From positions 1 through 10,736 of the forward strand of contig CAIQHW010000434.1 of NCBI GenBank assembly GCA_903871715.1: 10,736 bases of DNA. The letters run 5' to 3'. This stretch comes from an uncultured bacterium. Lineage in GTDB: Bacteria > Bacteroidota > Bacteroidia > Chitinophagales > CAIODY01. The position numbers and the translations under genes were made by a program. Each line of letters begins with the position of its first letter. Positions within the stretch are counted from its first letter, which is position 1. Positions 1 through 5,953 of this stretch are shown in pieces. The notes beneath the pieces were generated by a model. That model was not told the DNA's origin. It saw nothing but the letters and a program-made list of their open reading frames with translations, and did not search any database.

Positions 1-298
1 TGGAATTGAAGTCAATCATTTGTTCCTTCATTTGCCTTGTTACACAAAGGATTTGAACTTTATCATTGGATAAATATTCATCGTGAATTTTATTAAGTGG
101 TGTAATTTCATTCATACAGCCAAAACAACCAATAAACATAAAACTTACAACCGTAACATGCCCTTTGTAATAATTTGCATCAATAGTTTTTCCATCCAAG
201 GTTTTGTTGGAAAGCAATGGCATTGGATGATTTAGAAGTTCATCACTTGAAAATGAAAGCAAAAAAGCTGATGAAATAATGAGAGATAATTTTTTCAT
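1..298 (-). CDS. Exported thioredoxin-fold (redoxin/TlpA-like) protein, partial
   Basis: I translated this reading frame by hand on the minus strand. It starts at the ATG at 298-296 and stays open for 99 codons to the left edge, so the C-terminus is missing. Residues 1-17 (MKKLSLIISSAFLLSFS) form a plausible Sec signal peptide. Mature residues 27-60 follow the opening of redoxin/TlpA-type thioredoxin folds: a 'PLLSNKTLDGKTID' segment, then a lysine-glycine turn, a hydrophobic strand (VTVVSFMFIG) and a CFGC motif with cysteines 58 and 61. That CxxC sits where the redox-active pair of thioredoxins lies, followed by 'EITPLNKIHDEY' and another strand. Such proteins act as periplasmic thiol-disulfide oxidoreductases. 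The partner is unknown. An exact family (TlpA, SCO1-like or AhpC/TSA) cannot be fixed without the missing part. The gene is divergent from polA. Confidence 0.75.
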   Translation of the reverse strand, partial: MKKLSLIISSAFLLSFSSDELLNHPMPLLSNKTLDGKTIDANYYKGHVTVVSFMFIGCFGCMNEITPLNKIHDEYLSNDKVQILCVTRQMKEQMIDFNS

Positions 299-311
299 AA
301 AATTATTTTTC

Positions 312-319
312 CAAAAATA
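312..319 (-). promoter_or_regulatory. Candidate Bacteroidota -7 element for the redoxin gene
   Basis: Read on the minus strand these bases are TATTTTTG, an exact match to the TAnnTTTG -7 consensus of the Bacteroidota primary sigma factor. They end 13 bases before the redoxin start codon, which implies a very short leader. No TTTG -33 box stands at the usual spacing of about 19 bases, and the surroundings are A/T-rich, so a chance match is possible. On the plus strand the equivalent position before polA has only the weaker TATCTTCA (365-372). Confidence 0.3.
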
Positions 320-376
320 ATTAATCAAAGAATTTTTTTGAATTTTATTTATTGAACACTTCTTTATCTTCACCAC

Positions 377-3226
377 ATGAACGAAAAAAAATTATACCTG
401 CTCGATGCCTTTGCTTTAATTTTTAGAGCTTATCATGCCTTGAGTAAAAATCCACGAATCACTTCTACGGGCATCAACACCAATGCCCAGTTTGGGTTTA
501 CCAATACTTTGTTGGAAATAATCAAGAAAGAAAAGCCAACACATTTGGCAGTGTGTTTTGATACGGCTGCAAAAACCGAACGTCATGAAACTTTCGCTGA
601 ATACAAAGCCAACCGTCAAGAAACGCCCGAAGATATTTTGGCGGCTGTGCCACACATCATGCAGATACTCACTGCCATGCGAATTCCAATTTTAAAAGTA
701 GATGGTTATGAAGCCGATGATGTGATTGGTCATGTGGCTAAAGATGCCGAAAAACAAGGTTATCAGGTGTATATGGTTACGCCTGATAAAGATTACGGGC
801 AATTAGTTTCAGAAAATATTTTCATTTGGAAACCACCTGCATTTGGCAACGAACGTCAGATTTTAGGTGTAAAAGAAATTTGCGAAAAATGGCAAATTCA
901 AAATGTAAATCAGGTGATTGATATTTTAGGATTGATGGGCGATGCGGTGGATAATATCCCTGGTGTGCCTGGTGTTGGCGAAAAAACTGCTTCGAAATTA
1001 ATTGCTGAATATCACACCATCGAAGGTGTGTTGCAAGCAGCAAAAGAAAAAAAGATTGCAGGAAAAATTTGTGATAAAATAAATGACAATGCCGACAAAG
1101 CCTTGATGAGTAAGAATTTGGCGACTATTATCACCGATGTGCCATTCACTTATAATTTAGAAGAAGCCATTATTGAAGAACCAAACAAAGATGAATTAGC
1201 CGAAATTTTTTCGATGCTCGAATTTAAAACATTGGGCAAACGCTTGCTGGGCAATAGTTTTATGAGCAATGAAGAAATTAAACCACAAGATGCTGGAACA
1301 GATTTGTTTGGCGGAGAAGTCGTAAGTCGTAAGTCAAAAGTCGAAAGTAAAAAGGAAACAGAAGACGAAGAATTGATTAGCGATGAAGAAAAAACTTTGT
1401 TCGCTTCAAAAAATATTGGTAACACAACGCATCAATATTTCTTGATTGACACCAAGGAAAAACGAGCAGAATTAATTCAACAATTATTGCAGCAAAGTGA
1501 ATTTTGCTTCGATACAGAAACAACAGGAACGGACGCCAACAATGTAGAAATTGTGGGTATGTCATTTTCTTGGAAGGCTGGAGAAGGCTACTACATTCCG
1601 TTTGGTGTTGATTGGGAAGAGTCGAAAAATATTTTACACGAATTCAAAATGGTGTTTGATGAGGAATCGAAAACTATCATCGGGCAAAATGTGAAGTATG
1701 ATATGTTGGTGTTGAAATGGTATGGTTTGGAACTGAAAGGAAAAATTTTCGATACCATGTTGGCGCACTATGTCATCGAACCCGAAGGCAAGCGCAGCAT
1801 GGATATGTTGAGTGCTCAATACTTAGATTACATGCCCGTTTCCATCACTGAATTGATTGGTAAAAAAGGAAAAAATCAGGGTAGTATGAGAGATGTGGAA
1901 ATTGAAAAAATAAAAGAATACGCTTCGGAAGATGCGGATATTACTTTTCAACTGAAACATATTTTTGCACCATTAGTCATCGAAAAAAATGTAGAAAAAG
2001 TATTTGATGAAATTGAAAATCCGTTGGTGAAAGTGCTTGCCAATATGGAGTTTGAAGGCATCAGAATTGATGAAACATTTTTGAATGATTACGCAAAGGA
2101 ATTAGACCGTGAAGCAAAATTAGCCGAAGAAAAAGTGTTTGCAGCGGCTGGTGTAAGGTTCAATTTATCATCGCCAAAACAATTGGGCGAAGTTTTATTT
2201 GACAGAATGAAACTGGATGAAAAAGCCAAGAAAACCAAGTCTGGTCAATATGCTACGGGTGAAGATGTGTTGTTGAAATTGGCGAAGAAACATCAAATCG
2301 TGGATGATATTTTGGCGTATCGTGAATTCACGAAGTTGAATAATACCTACGTGGAGAAATTGCCATTGATGAAAAATCCACGAACAGGCAGAGTGCATAC
2401 CAGCTATGCACAAGCGGTTGCGGTTACTGGCAGATTAAGCAGCAACGACCCTAATTTGCAAAACATTCCCATCCGAACCGCAAGAGGAAGAGAAATCAGA
2501 AAAGCATTTATTCCACGAGATGAAAATTTTGTGTTGTTGAGTGCCGATTATTCGCAAATAGAATTACGAATTGTAGCCGCAATTAGTGGCGATGAAAATA
2601 TGTGTGCTGCATTTAAAAATGGCATTGATATTCACACAGCCACTGCTGCCAAAGTGTTTGGCGTTGCTGAAAGTGAAGTAACAAAAGAAATGCGTTACAA
2701 AGCCAAGAGTGTGAACTTCGGCATTATTTACGGACAAGGTGCTTTTGGTTTGGCAGAAAATTTAGCAATTTCAAGAACCGAAGCGAAAGAAATAATTGAC
2801 AATTATAAAAAGCAATTCAGCGGCATTCAAAAATATATGGATGATACCGTGAACTTTGCTCGTGAACATGGCTATGTGCAAACGCTGATGGGACGCAAGC
2901 GTTGGCTTCGTGATATTAATTCGGGCAACTTTACCATCAGAGCTTTTGCCGAACGCAATGCGATTAATTCGCCCATTCAAGGCACTGCGGCGGATATGAT
3001 TAAGTTGGCGATGATTGCGCTAAATCAAAAATTCAAAATTCAAAATCTAAAATCGAAGATGTTACTTCAAGTTCACGACGAGTTAGTTTTTGATGTGCAC
3101 CATTCTGAAATAGAAATTGTAAAACCAATTATTAAAGAGTGTATGCAAAATGCTTTGCCATTGCCCAACGGCGTTCCTGCCGATTGTGAAATGGGAACGG
3201 GAACGAATTGGTTGGAAGCGCATTAA
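377..3226 (+). CDS. polA: DNA polymerase I
   Basis: Complete 949-residue family A DNA polymerase that fills gaps during excision repair and Okazaki-fragment maturation. The 5'-nuclease domain (about 1-295) shows D10, the GYEADD acidic cluster (110-115), TPDKD (135-139) and the helix-hairpin-helix region starting at GDAVDNIPG (D189, D192). A charged low-complexity linker (about 310-340) follows. The 3'-5' proofreading exonuclease (about 350-540) is intact: DTETTG (D379, E381), NVKYD (N438, D442) and YASED (Y515, D519). The polymerase domain has motif A DYSQIELR (724-731), motif B starting at R773 with K777 and F781, and motif C QVHDE (898-902). F781 occupies the position of E. coli F762, which in that family disfavours dideoxynucleotides. 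Length is normal for the phylum. Two short tandem-repeat tracts lie inside the coding sequence (1321-1348 and 3025-3053). The start is supported by the immediate 'YLLDAFALIFRAYHAL' homology. Confidence 0.98.
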   Translation: MNEKKLYLLDAFALIFRAYHALSKNPRITSTGINTNAQFGFTNTLLEIIKKEKPTHLAVCFDTAAKTERHETFAEYKANRQETPEDILAAVPHIMQILTAMRIPILKVDGYEADDVIGHVAKDAEKQGYQVYMVTPDKDYGQLVSENIFIWKPPAFGNERQILGVKEICEKWQIQNVNQVIDILGLMGDAVDNIPGVPGVGEKTASKLIAEYHTIEGVLQAAKEKKIAGKICDKINDNADKALMSKNLATIITDVPFTYNLEEAIIEEPNKDELAEIFSMLEFKTLGKRLLGNSFMSNEEIKPQDAGTDLFGGEVVSRKSKVESKKETEDEELISDEEKTLFASKNIGNTTHQYFLIDTKEKRAELIQQLLQQSEFCFDTETTGTDANNVEIVGMSFSWKAGEGYYIPFGVDWEESKNILHEFKMVFDEESKTIIGQNVKYDMLVLKWYGLELKGKIFDTMLAHYVIEPEGKRSMDMLSAQYLDYMPVSITELIGKKGKNQGSMRDVEIEKIKEYASEDADITFQLKHIFAPLVIEKNVEKVFDEIENPLVKVLANMEFEGIRIDETFLNDYAKELDREAKLAEEKVFAAAGVRFNLSSPKQLGEVLFDRMKLDEKAKKTKSGQYATGEDVLLKLAKKHQIVDDILAYREFTKLNNTYVEKLPLMKNPRTGRVHTSYAQAVAVTGRLSSNDPNLQNIPIRTARGREIRKAFIPRDENFVLLSADYSQIELRIVAAISGDENMCAAFKNGIDIHTATAAKVFGVAESEVTKEMRYKAKSVNFGIIYGQGAFGLAENLAISRTEAKEIIDNYKKQFSGIQKYMDDTVNFAREHGYVQTLMGRKRWLRDINSGNFTIRAFAERNAINSPIQGTAADMIKLAMIALNQKFKIQNLKSKMLLQVHDELVFDVHHSEIEIVKPIIKECMQNALPLPNGVPADCEMGTGTNWLEAH
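1321..1348 (+). repeat. Four tandem 7-mers in the polA linker
   Basis: The bases read as four consecutive heptamers: CGTAAGT, CGTAAGT, CAAAAGT, CGAAAGT. They encode roughly residues 315-325 (VVSRKSKVESK) in the unstructured linker between the 5'-nuclease and proofreading domains. The frame is preserved because the surrounding linker tolerates any sequence. Confidence 0.75.
3025..3053 (+). repeat. Tandem TCAAAAT-type heptamers in the polA polymerase domain
   Basis: The bases read TCAAAAAT, TCAAAAT, TCAAAAT, CTAAAAT. They encode part of NQKFKIQNLKSK (residues 883-894), just before motif C. At the corresponding place E. coli Pol I has a different sequence of the same length between the 'AMIA' helix and QVHDE, by my recollection of that protein. 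The repeat therefore seems to have replaced a variable surface segment without changing its length. Confidence 0.7.
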
Positions 3227-3316
3227 CATTTACGATTTATAATTGAAATACAGAAACAGTTGATTTTGCTAAAGTTGTAATTCTAAAATTATTAGCCCCC
3301 ATGTTTGTAGTAATTC

Positions 3317-3330
3317 AGTTTTATAAAACT
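3317..3330. promoter_or_regulatory. 14-bp perfect palindrome upstream of the 3371 operon
   Basis: AGTTTTATAAAACT is identical to its own reverse complement. It ends 15 bases before the TATATTTG element at 3346-3353, so it covers the place where a -33 box would lie. That is a reasonable position for an operator bound by a dimeric regulator. The composition is A/T-rich, so chance occurrence is also plausible. The rest of the 144-base gap between polA and this operon shows nothing else I can name. Confidence 0.3.
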
Positions 3331-3345
3331 TCACAAATTGGAAAT

Positions 3346-3353
3346 TATATTTG
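3346..3353 (+). promoter_or_regulatory. Candidate -7 promoter element of the 3371-4982 operon
   Basis: TATATTTG matches the Bacteroidota TAnnTTTG -7 consensus exactly and ends 17 bases before the ATG at 3371. There is no good TTTG box 19 bases upstream. It is the best candidate for transcription of the three closely spaced genes that follow. Confidence 0.45.
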
Positions 3354-3370
3354 CAGAAAAAATATAAAAC

Positions 3371-3556
3371 ATGATTGAAGAAATTGACGAAGCAAAATAC
3401 AATGACCTAAAGACAAATGATGAACTATTAAATAGCTATAAAGAAAAATTAAATGATGGGGAATCTATCATGAAGTTTAAAGTTTACACTAATGAGTCTT
3501 CGTATTATATCATGGAATACGATTTTGATTCCCAAAAATGGTCTAAAATATTATAA
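3371..3556 (+). CDS. Small acidic hypothetical protein
   Basis: 61-residue open frame (MIEEIDEAKYNDLKTNDELL...) that I do not recognise. The N-terminal half is rich in E, D, K and N and looks helical. The C-terminal half alternates hydrophobic and polar residues (MKFKVYTNESSYYIMEYDF) and ends in QKWSKIL, suggesting a few beta strands. There is no signal peptide, membrane segment or cysteine, so it should be cytoplasmic. Two things support it as a real gene despite its size: a consensus-like -7 element 17 bases upstream, and a gap of only 19 bases to the next plus-strand gene. The amino-acid composition is also normal for a soluble protein. No function can be assigned, and co-transcription with the secreted proteins downstream is inferred only from spacing. 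Confidence 0.6.
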   Translation: MIEEIDEAKYNDLKTNDELLNSYKEKLNDGESIMKFKVYTNESSYYIMEYDFDSQKWSKIL

Positions 3557-3575
3557 AAGGACTTAAAAACATAAA

Positions 3576-4061
3576 ATGAATTGTAAAACAATAAAATTGG
3601 CGGTGGTTTTATCTGTCATTAAGATGGCAAATGTGCAAGCTCAATCAGTTGTGCCTGCTGTTGGTAGTAATGCTATTAGTAGCGGTGGTTCTGTAAGTTA
3701 TTCTGTTGGGCAAATTGTTTACACGACCAATTTTTCATCAATTGGTTCAATAGCACAAGGCGTTCAACAGCCATATGAAATTTCAATTTTAACTGGAATT
3801 AAAGAAGCTAAAGACATTTTGTTACAATGTTTGATTTATCCGAACCCAACAAATGATTTTGTGAGATTAAAAATTGAAAATGATAAAATTGAAAATCTAA
3901 CTTATCAACTCTATGACATCACAGGAAAACTTTTAGAAAACAATAAAGTTGAAAGCCAAGAAGTAAATATAGCTTTGTGTAATTACGCTGCTACAATTTA
4001 TTGCTTAAAGGTAATTTACAATGGCAAGGAATTGAAAACATTTAAAATCATCAAAAACTAA
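3576..4061 (+). CDS. Small secreted protein with T9SS type A sorting domain
   Basis: 161 residues. An N-terminal signal peptide (about 1-22, cleavage after VQA) has an unusual lysine at position 16 in its hydrophobic stretch. A short mature region of about 60 residues follows (GSNAISSGGSVSYSVGQIVY... to QGVQQPYEIS), of a kind I know only from Bacteroidota proteins of unknown function. The C-terminal 75 residues are a typical type A type IX secretion sorting domain: YPNPTNDFVRLKI (88-100), YQLYDITGKLL (110-120) and the terminal KTFKIIKN. In this family the domain directs passage through the outer membrane and is then removed, with the protein released or attached to the surface. The cargo is thus only a small beta-rich piece. 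The gap to the next gene is 6 bases, so the two are almost certainly co-transcribed. Confidence 0.88.
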   Translation: MNCKTIKLAVVLSVIKMANVQAQSVVPAVGSNAISSGGSVSYSVGQIVYTTNFSSIGSIAQGVQQPYEISILTGIKEAKDILLQCLIYPNPTNDFVRLKIENDKIENLTYQLYDITGKLLENNKVESQEVNIALCNYAATIYCLKVIYNGKELKTFKIIKN

Positions 4062-4067
4062 AACACC

Positions 4068-4982
4068 ATGAAGAGATTATCAATCATTTGCATAACTGTT
4101 TTATTGGGCATAAGTGTATTAGCACAAGCTCCACAAAAAATGAGTTATCAAGCTGTAATTAGAAATAGCAATAATACACTTGTTGTTTCGGCATCTGTAG
4201 GGATGCGTATAAGTATTATAAAAGATTCAATCAATGGAACACCCGTTTATGTTGAAACACAAACAATCACTACAAATGCAAATGGTTTAGTAAGTTTAGA
4301 GATTGGAAGCGGAACAGTTATCACAGGTTCGTTTGCCTCTATTTCATGGGGTATCGGTAATTACTTTATAAAAACAGAAACCGACCCAACAGGAGGAAAT
4401 TCTTATTCTATTATTGGAACGAGCCAATTCTTAAGTGTTCCTTATGCTTTGTATGCAAAAACAGCCGAAAAAACTACAAGTGATTCTAGTAATTTCAAAC
4501 ATTATGTAGGCGAATTGTTTGGTGGAGGAATTGTTGTTGGTGTTTGGAAAGTAAATAATATTGAGCATGGATTAATAGCATCTCTTACTGACCTCAGTAT
4601 AAGTTCTATATGGAGTAGTATTCCATCGTCAGTTGGCTCTGCTGGACAAAGCATAACAGATGGAAGTGCTAACACAGCAGCCATAATAGCACAGGGTACG
4701 CTTAGCGGAGCAGCGTACATTTGTGGTAATTATACAGGAGGTGGATATAACGATTGGTATTTACCTGCCCTATGGGAATTGCAGCAATGTTATAGTTCTG
4801 TATTTATTGTAAATACAATTATAGGAAATACAAATGGCTTCCAATGGAATGCTAATTATTGGAGTTCAACAGAAGATATTGGTCAGAATAATTCTGCTTT
4901 TCAAATTTACTTTTATGGTGGTGGAATGGGTCAACAAATTAAAAGCAGCAACTATTATGTTCGTGCTGTTCGTAGGTTCTAA
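4068..4982 (+). CDS. Exported protein with C-terminal Lcl/DUF1566-type domain
   Basis: 304 residues. A signal peptide covers about 1-19 (cleavage near VLAQA). The N-terminal domain (about 22-130) has the pattern KMSYQAVIRN ... VYVETQ ... TNANGLVSLEIGSG ... GNYFIKTETDP ... LSVPYALYAKTAE, seen in many exported Bacteroidota proteins, where it often precedes repetitive or collagen-like stalks. Here the stalk is essentially absent (residues 131-145). The C-terminal domain (about 146-304) matches the Lcl/DUF1566 fold: GGGIVVGVW, GGGYNDWYLPALWEL, NANYWSSTE and the final YYVRAVRRF. In Legionella Lcl the related domain is linked to adhesion to host glycans, but ligands of Bacteroidota versions are unknown. 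There is no T9SS sorting domain, so the route to the surface, if any, differs from that of its upstream neighbour. The pairing suggests a joint envelope role (inference). Confidence 0.85.
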   Translation: MKRLSIICITVLLGISVLAQAPQKMSYQAVIRNSNNTLVVSASVGMRISIIKDSINGTPVYVETQTITTNANGLVSLEIGSGTVITGSFASISWGIGNYFIKTETDPTGGNSYSIIGTSQFLSVPYALYAKTAEKTTSDSSNFKHYVGELFGGGIVVGVWKVNNIEHGLIASLTDLSISSIWSSIPSSVGSAGQSITDGSANTAAIIAQGTLSGAAYICGNYTGGGYNDWYLPALWELQQCYSSVFIVNTIIGNTNGFQWNANYWSSTEDIGQNNSAFQIYFYGGGMGQQIKSSNYYVRAVRRF

Positions 4983-5011
4983 TTCCGTAAAAACTAAGCT
5001 ACGCAGCAGTT

Positions 5012-5034
5012 GTGTCGAAGCTCCGCTTCGGCAC
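5012..5034. terminator. Strong hairpin after the Lcl gene (terminator or REP-like palindrome)
   Basis: GTGTCGAAGC and GCTTCGGCAC pair as a 10-bp stem (one G-T wobble) around a TCC loop, 29 bases after the stop codon of the Lcl-domain gene. It could end that operon's transcript, but the following bases (TTCTTGG) are a poor U-tract. The high GC content in AT-rich surroundings and the adjoining repeats make a REP-like extragenic palindrome equally likely. Confidence 0.45.
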
Positions 5035-5056
5035 TTCTTGGTTCCAAATAAATCAT

Positions 5057-5133
5057 CCAGCCGCAGGGGATTTGCTGAATCGGATTTGTAACCAGCCGCA
5101 GCGGATTTGCAGGGCAGTTGCTTAATCGGATTT
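5057..5133. repeat. Two imperfect direct repeats, GC-rich intergenic mosaic
   Basis: Copy 1 (5057-5087) and copy 2 (5092-5133) share CCAGCCGCAGNGGATTTGC, then end with TGCTKAATCGGATTT. Copy 2 carries about 11 additional bases (5111-5121) between the two conserved blocks. The core CCGCAGCGG of copy 2 is a near-palindrome. Further GC-rich sequence (TTCGCTGCGCTCG, 5169-5181) lies downstream. The 4983-5247 gap contains no gene I believe in. It looks like a cluster of dispersed, non-coding repeats. Confidence 0.6.
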
Positions 5134-5888
5134 ATTCACAAAATAGTATTTTTTATGGTGTTCATCAGTTCGCTGCGCTCGTGTGCAATCCAAATACTCG
5201 TTTTTCCAAAGCAAAATATTTTCGTAATTTTGTAGAAATGAATAATCATGATTCCAGAACAATTATTAAAAATATCATTCAAGGAGTTGTCATTACAGAG
5301 CCGCAAAGTGTTATCACAACAGTTAGAAATCACTTATGCCGAAGCTTTAGCACAAATACAAAAATTGAAAAAAACTTCGAGCATCACTCCAGAATTAAAG
5401 AAGAGCAGAAACAATTTTTAATCGAATTTATTGAAGCCAATAATCTTTGGCTTGCGGAAAAAATTTCCGAAGAGCGTTATTTAACAGAGGGCGGTGAAGC
5501 GAAAATTTATTTTGGCAACGACAATAAAAGTGTTGTGAAATTTAATGATGCAATCTACTACAACACATGGTTAGATTTTTTCAACAGTCTGCTTATTCAC
5601 AATACTTTATTTGAACTTACTGCTTATGAATTGCTTGGATTCAAAAAAGCGAATGATGATTTATATGCAGTATTGAAGCAACCTTTCATCGTTTCAGATT
5701 CTGCTGTTGATTTGAAAGATGTGAAGAAAATATTGGAGTTTAATGGTTTCAAAAACACAAAAAGAAATGATTACTACAATGCTGAATTAGGAATCATTTT
5801 AGAAGATATGCATGATGAAAATGTAATCGTAAATTCAAACATGCTTTTCTTTATCGACACCGTTTTTTACATTCATATTTTGGACTAA
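5118..5888 (+). CDS. Protein-kinase-like ('polyvalent protein kinase' type) protein, start doubtful, likely frameshifted
   Basis: The open frame is 256 codons, but only the part from about 5400 on looks like genuine protein. It begins near EEQKQFLIEFIEANNLWLAE and continues to the stop. Visible kinase-like landmarks are a glycine-containing loop TEGGEAKIYF (5485-5514), a lysine in VVKFND (K at 5538-5540), a hinge-like AVLKQPF, a catalytic-loop-like EDMHDENVIV (HDEN at 5811-5822) and IDT (5853-5861) in the place of the metal-binding DFG. The arrangement with AIYY.TWLDFFNSLLIHN and NGFKNTKRNDYYN.ELGIILED resembles the putative polyvalent protein kinase domain described in phage and conjugative-element polyvalent proteins; this is from memory. 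The codons before about 5400 run through GC-rich repeats and probably are not translated as such. Substrate is unknown. No mobile-element genes are adjacent, so it may be a decayed remnant. Confidence 0.65.
   Translation: MLNRIYSQNSIFYGVHQFAALVCNPNTRFSKAKYFRNFVEMNNHDSRTIIKNIIQGVVITEPQSVITTVRNHLCRSFSTNTKIEKNFEHHSRIKEEQKQFLIEFIEANNLWLAEKISEERYLTEGGEAKIYFGNDNKSVVKFNDAIYYNTWLDFFNSLLIHNTLFELTAYELLGFKKANDDLYAVLKQPFIVSDSAVDLKDVKKILEFNGFKNTKRNDYYNAELGIILEDMHDENVIVNSNMLFFIDTVFYIHILD
5202..5232 (+). promoter_or_regulatory. Candidate promoter of the kinase-like gene
   Basis: TAATTTTG (5225-5232) matches the Bacteroidota TAnnTTTG -7 consensus. Exactly 19 bases upstream stands TTTT (5202-5205) in place of the TTTG -33 box. 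The element ends 15 bases before the ATG at 5248. This favours 5248 over the far-upstream ATG at 5118 as the original start. Confidence 0.5.
5248..5421 (+). pseudogene. N-terminal fragment of the kinase-like gene in a second frame
   Basis: A 57-codon frame begins MIPEQLLKISFKELSLQS and ends at TAA 5419-5421, overlapping the longer frame used by the next entry. Its translation (LSQQLEITYAEALAQIQKL, then TSSITPELKK) is helical and protein-like. The overlapping frame over the same bases gives a much less natural sequence (VVITEPQSVITTVRNHLCRSF). The promoter-like TAATTTTG lies 15 bases upstream of this ATG. I infer that this is the true N-terminus and that a single-base frameshift somewhere between about 5366 and 5419 separates it from the C-terminal part. 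A run of seven A (5367-5373), an AAAG/AAG stretch (5397-5403) and a run of five T before the stop are candidate sites. Confidence 0.5.
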
Positions 5889-5953
5889 TTTTCAAAACTT
5901 TTTTCTTTCGATTCTGTTTTCTTCACTCAACTCATTCATCAAAATCAATCAAC

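Noticed and set aside
416..2980. Several minus-strand open frames of 60-90 codons inside polA
   Set aside because: They lie antisense to an unmistakable conserved gene, have no promoter-like signals or recognisable motifs, and are shadows of its codon composition.
3576..4982. T9SS/Lcl pair as a toxin-immunity or defence system
   Set aside because: No nuclease, protease, pore-forming or nucleotide-modifying motif is visible in either protein, and both carry export signals.
4834..5091. Plus-strand open frame of 85 codons overlapping the end of the Lcl gene
   Set aside because: It is out of frame with a well-supported gene for most of its length and then runs through the GC-rich repeat mosaic. 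Its translation shows no protein-like features.
5057..5133. CRISPR-like direct repeats
   Set aside because: There are only two imperfect copies, with almost no spacer between them and no cas genes.
5118..5237. ATG at 5118 as the real start of the kinase-like gene
   Set aside because: The codons run through repeat DNA, and the promoter-like TAATTTTG at 5225-5232 would lie inside the gene. The frame is retained in the CDS entry only because it is the uninterrupted open frame.
5886..5893. TAATTTTC as a promoter of the SDR gene
   Set aside because: It overlaps the preceding stop codon, is 60 bases from the SDR start, lacks the final G of the consensus and has no -33 partner.
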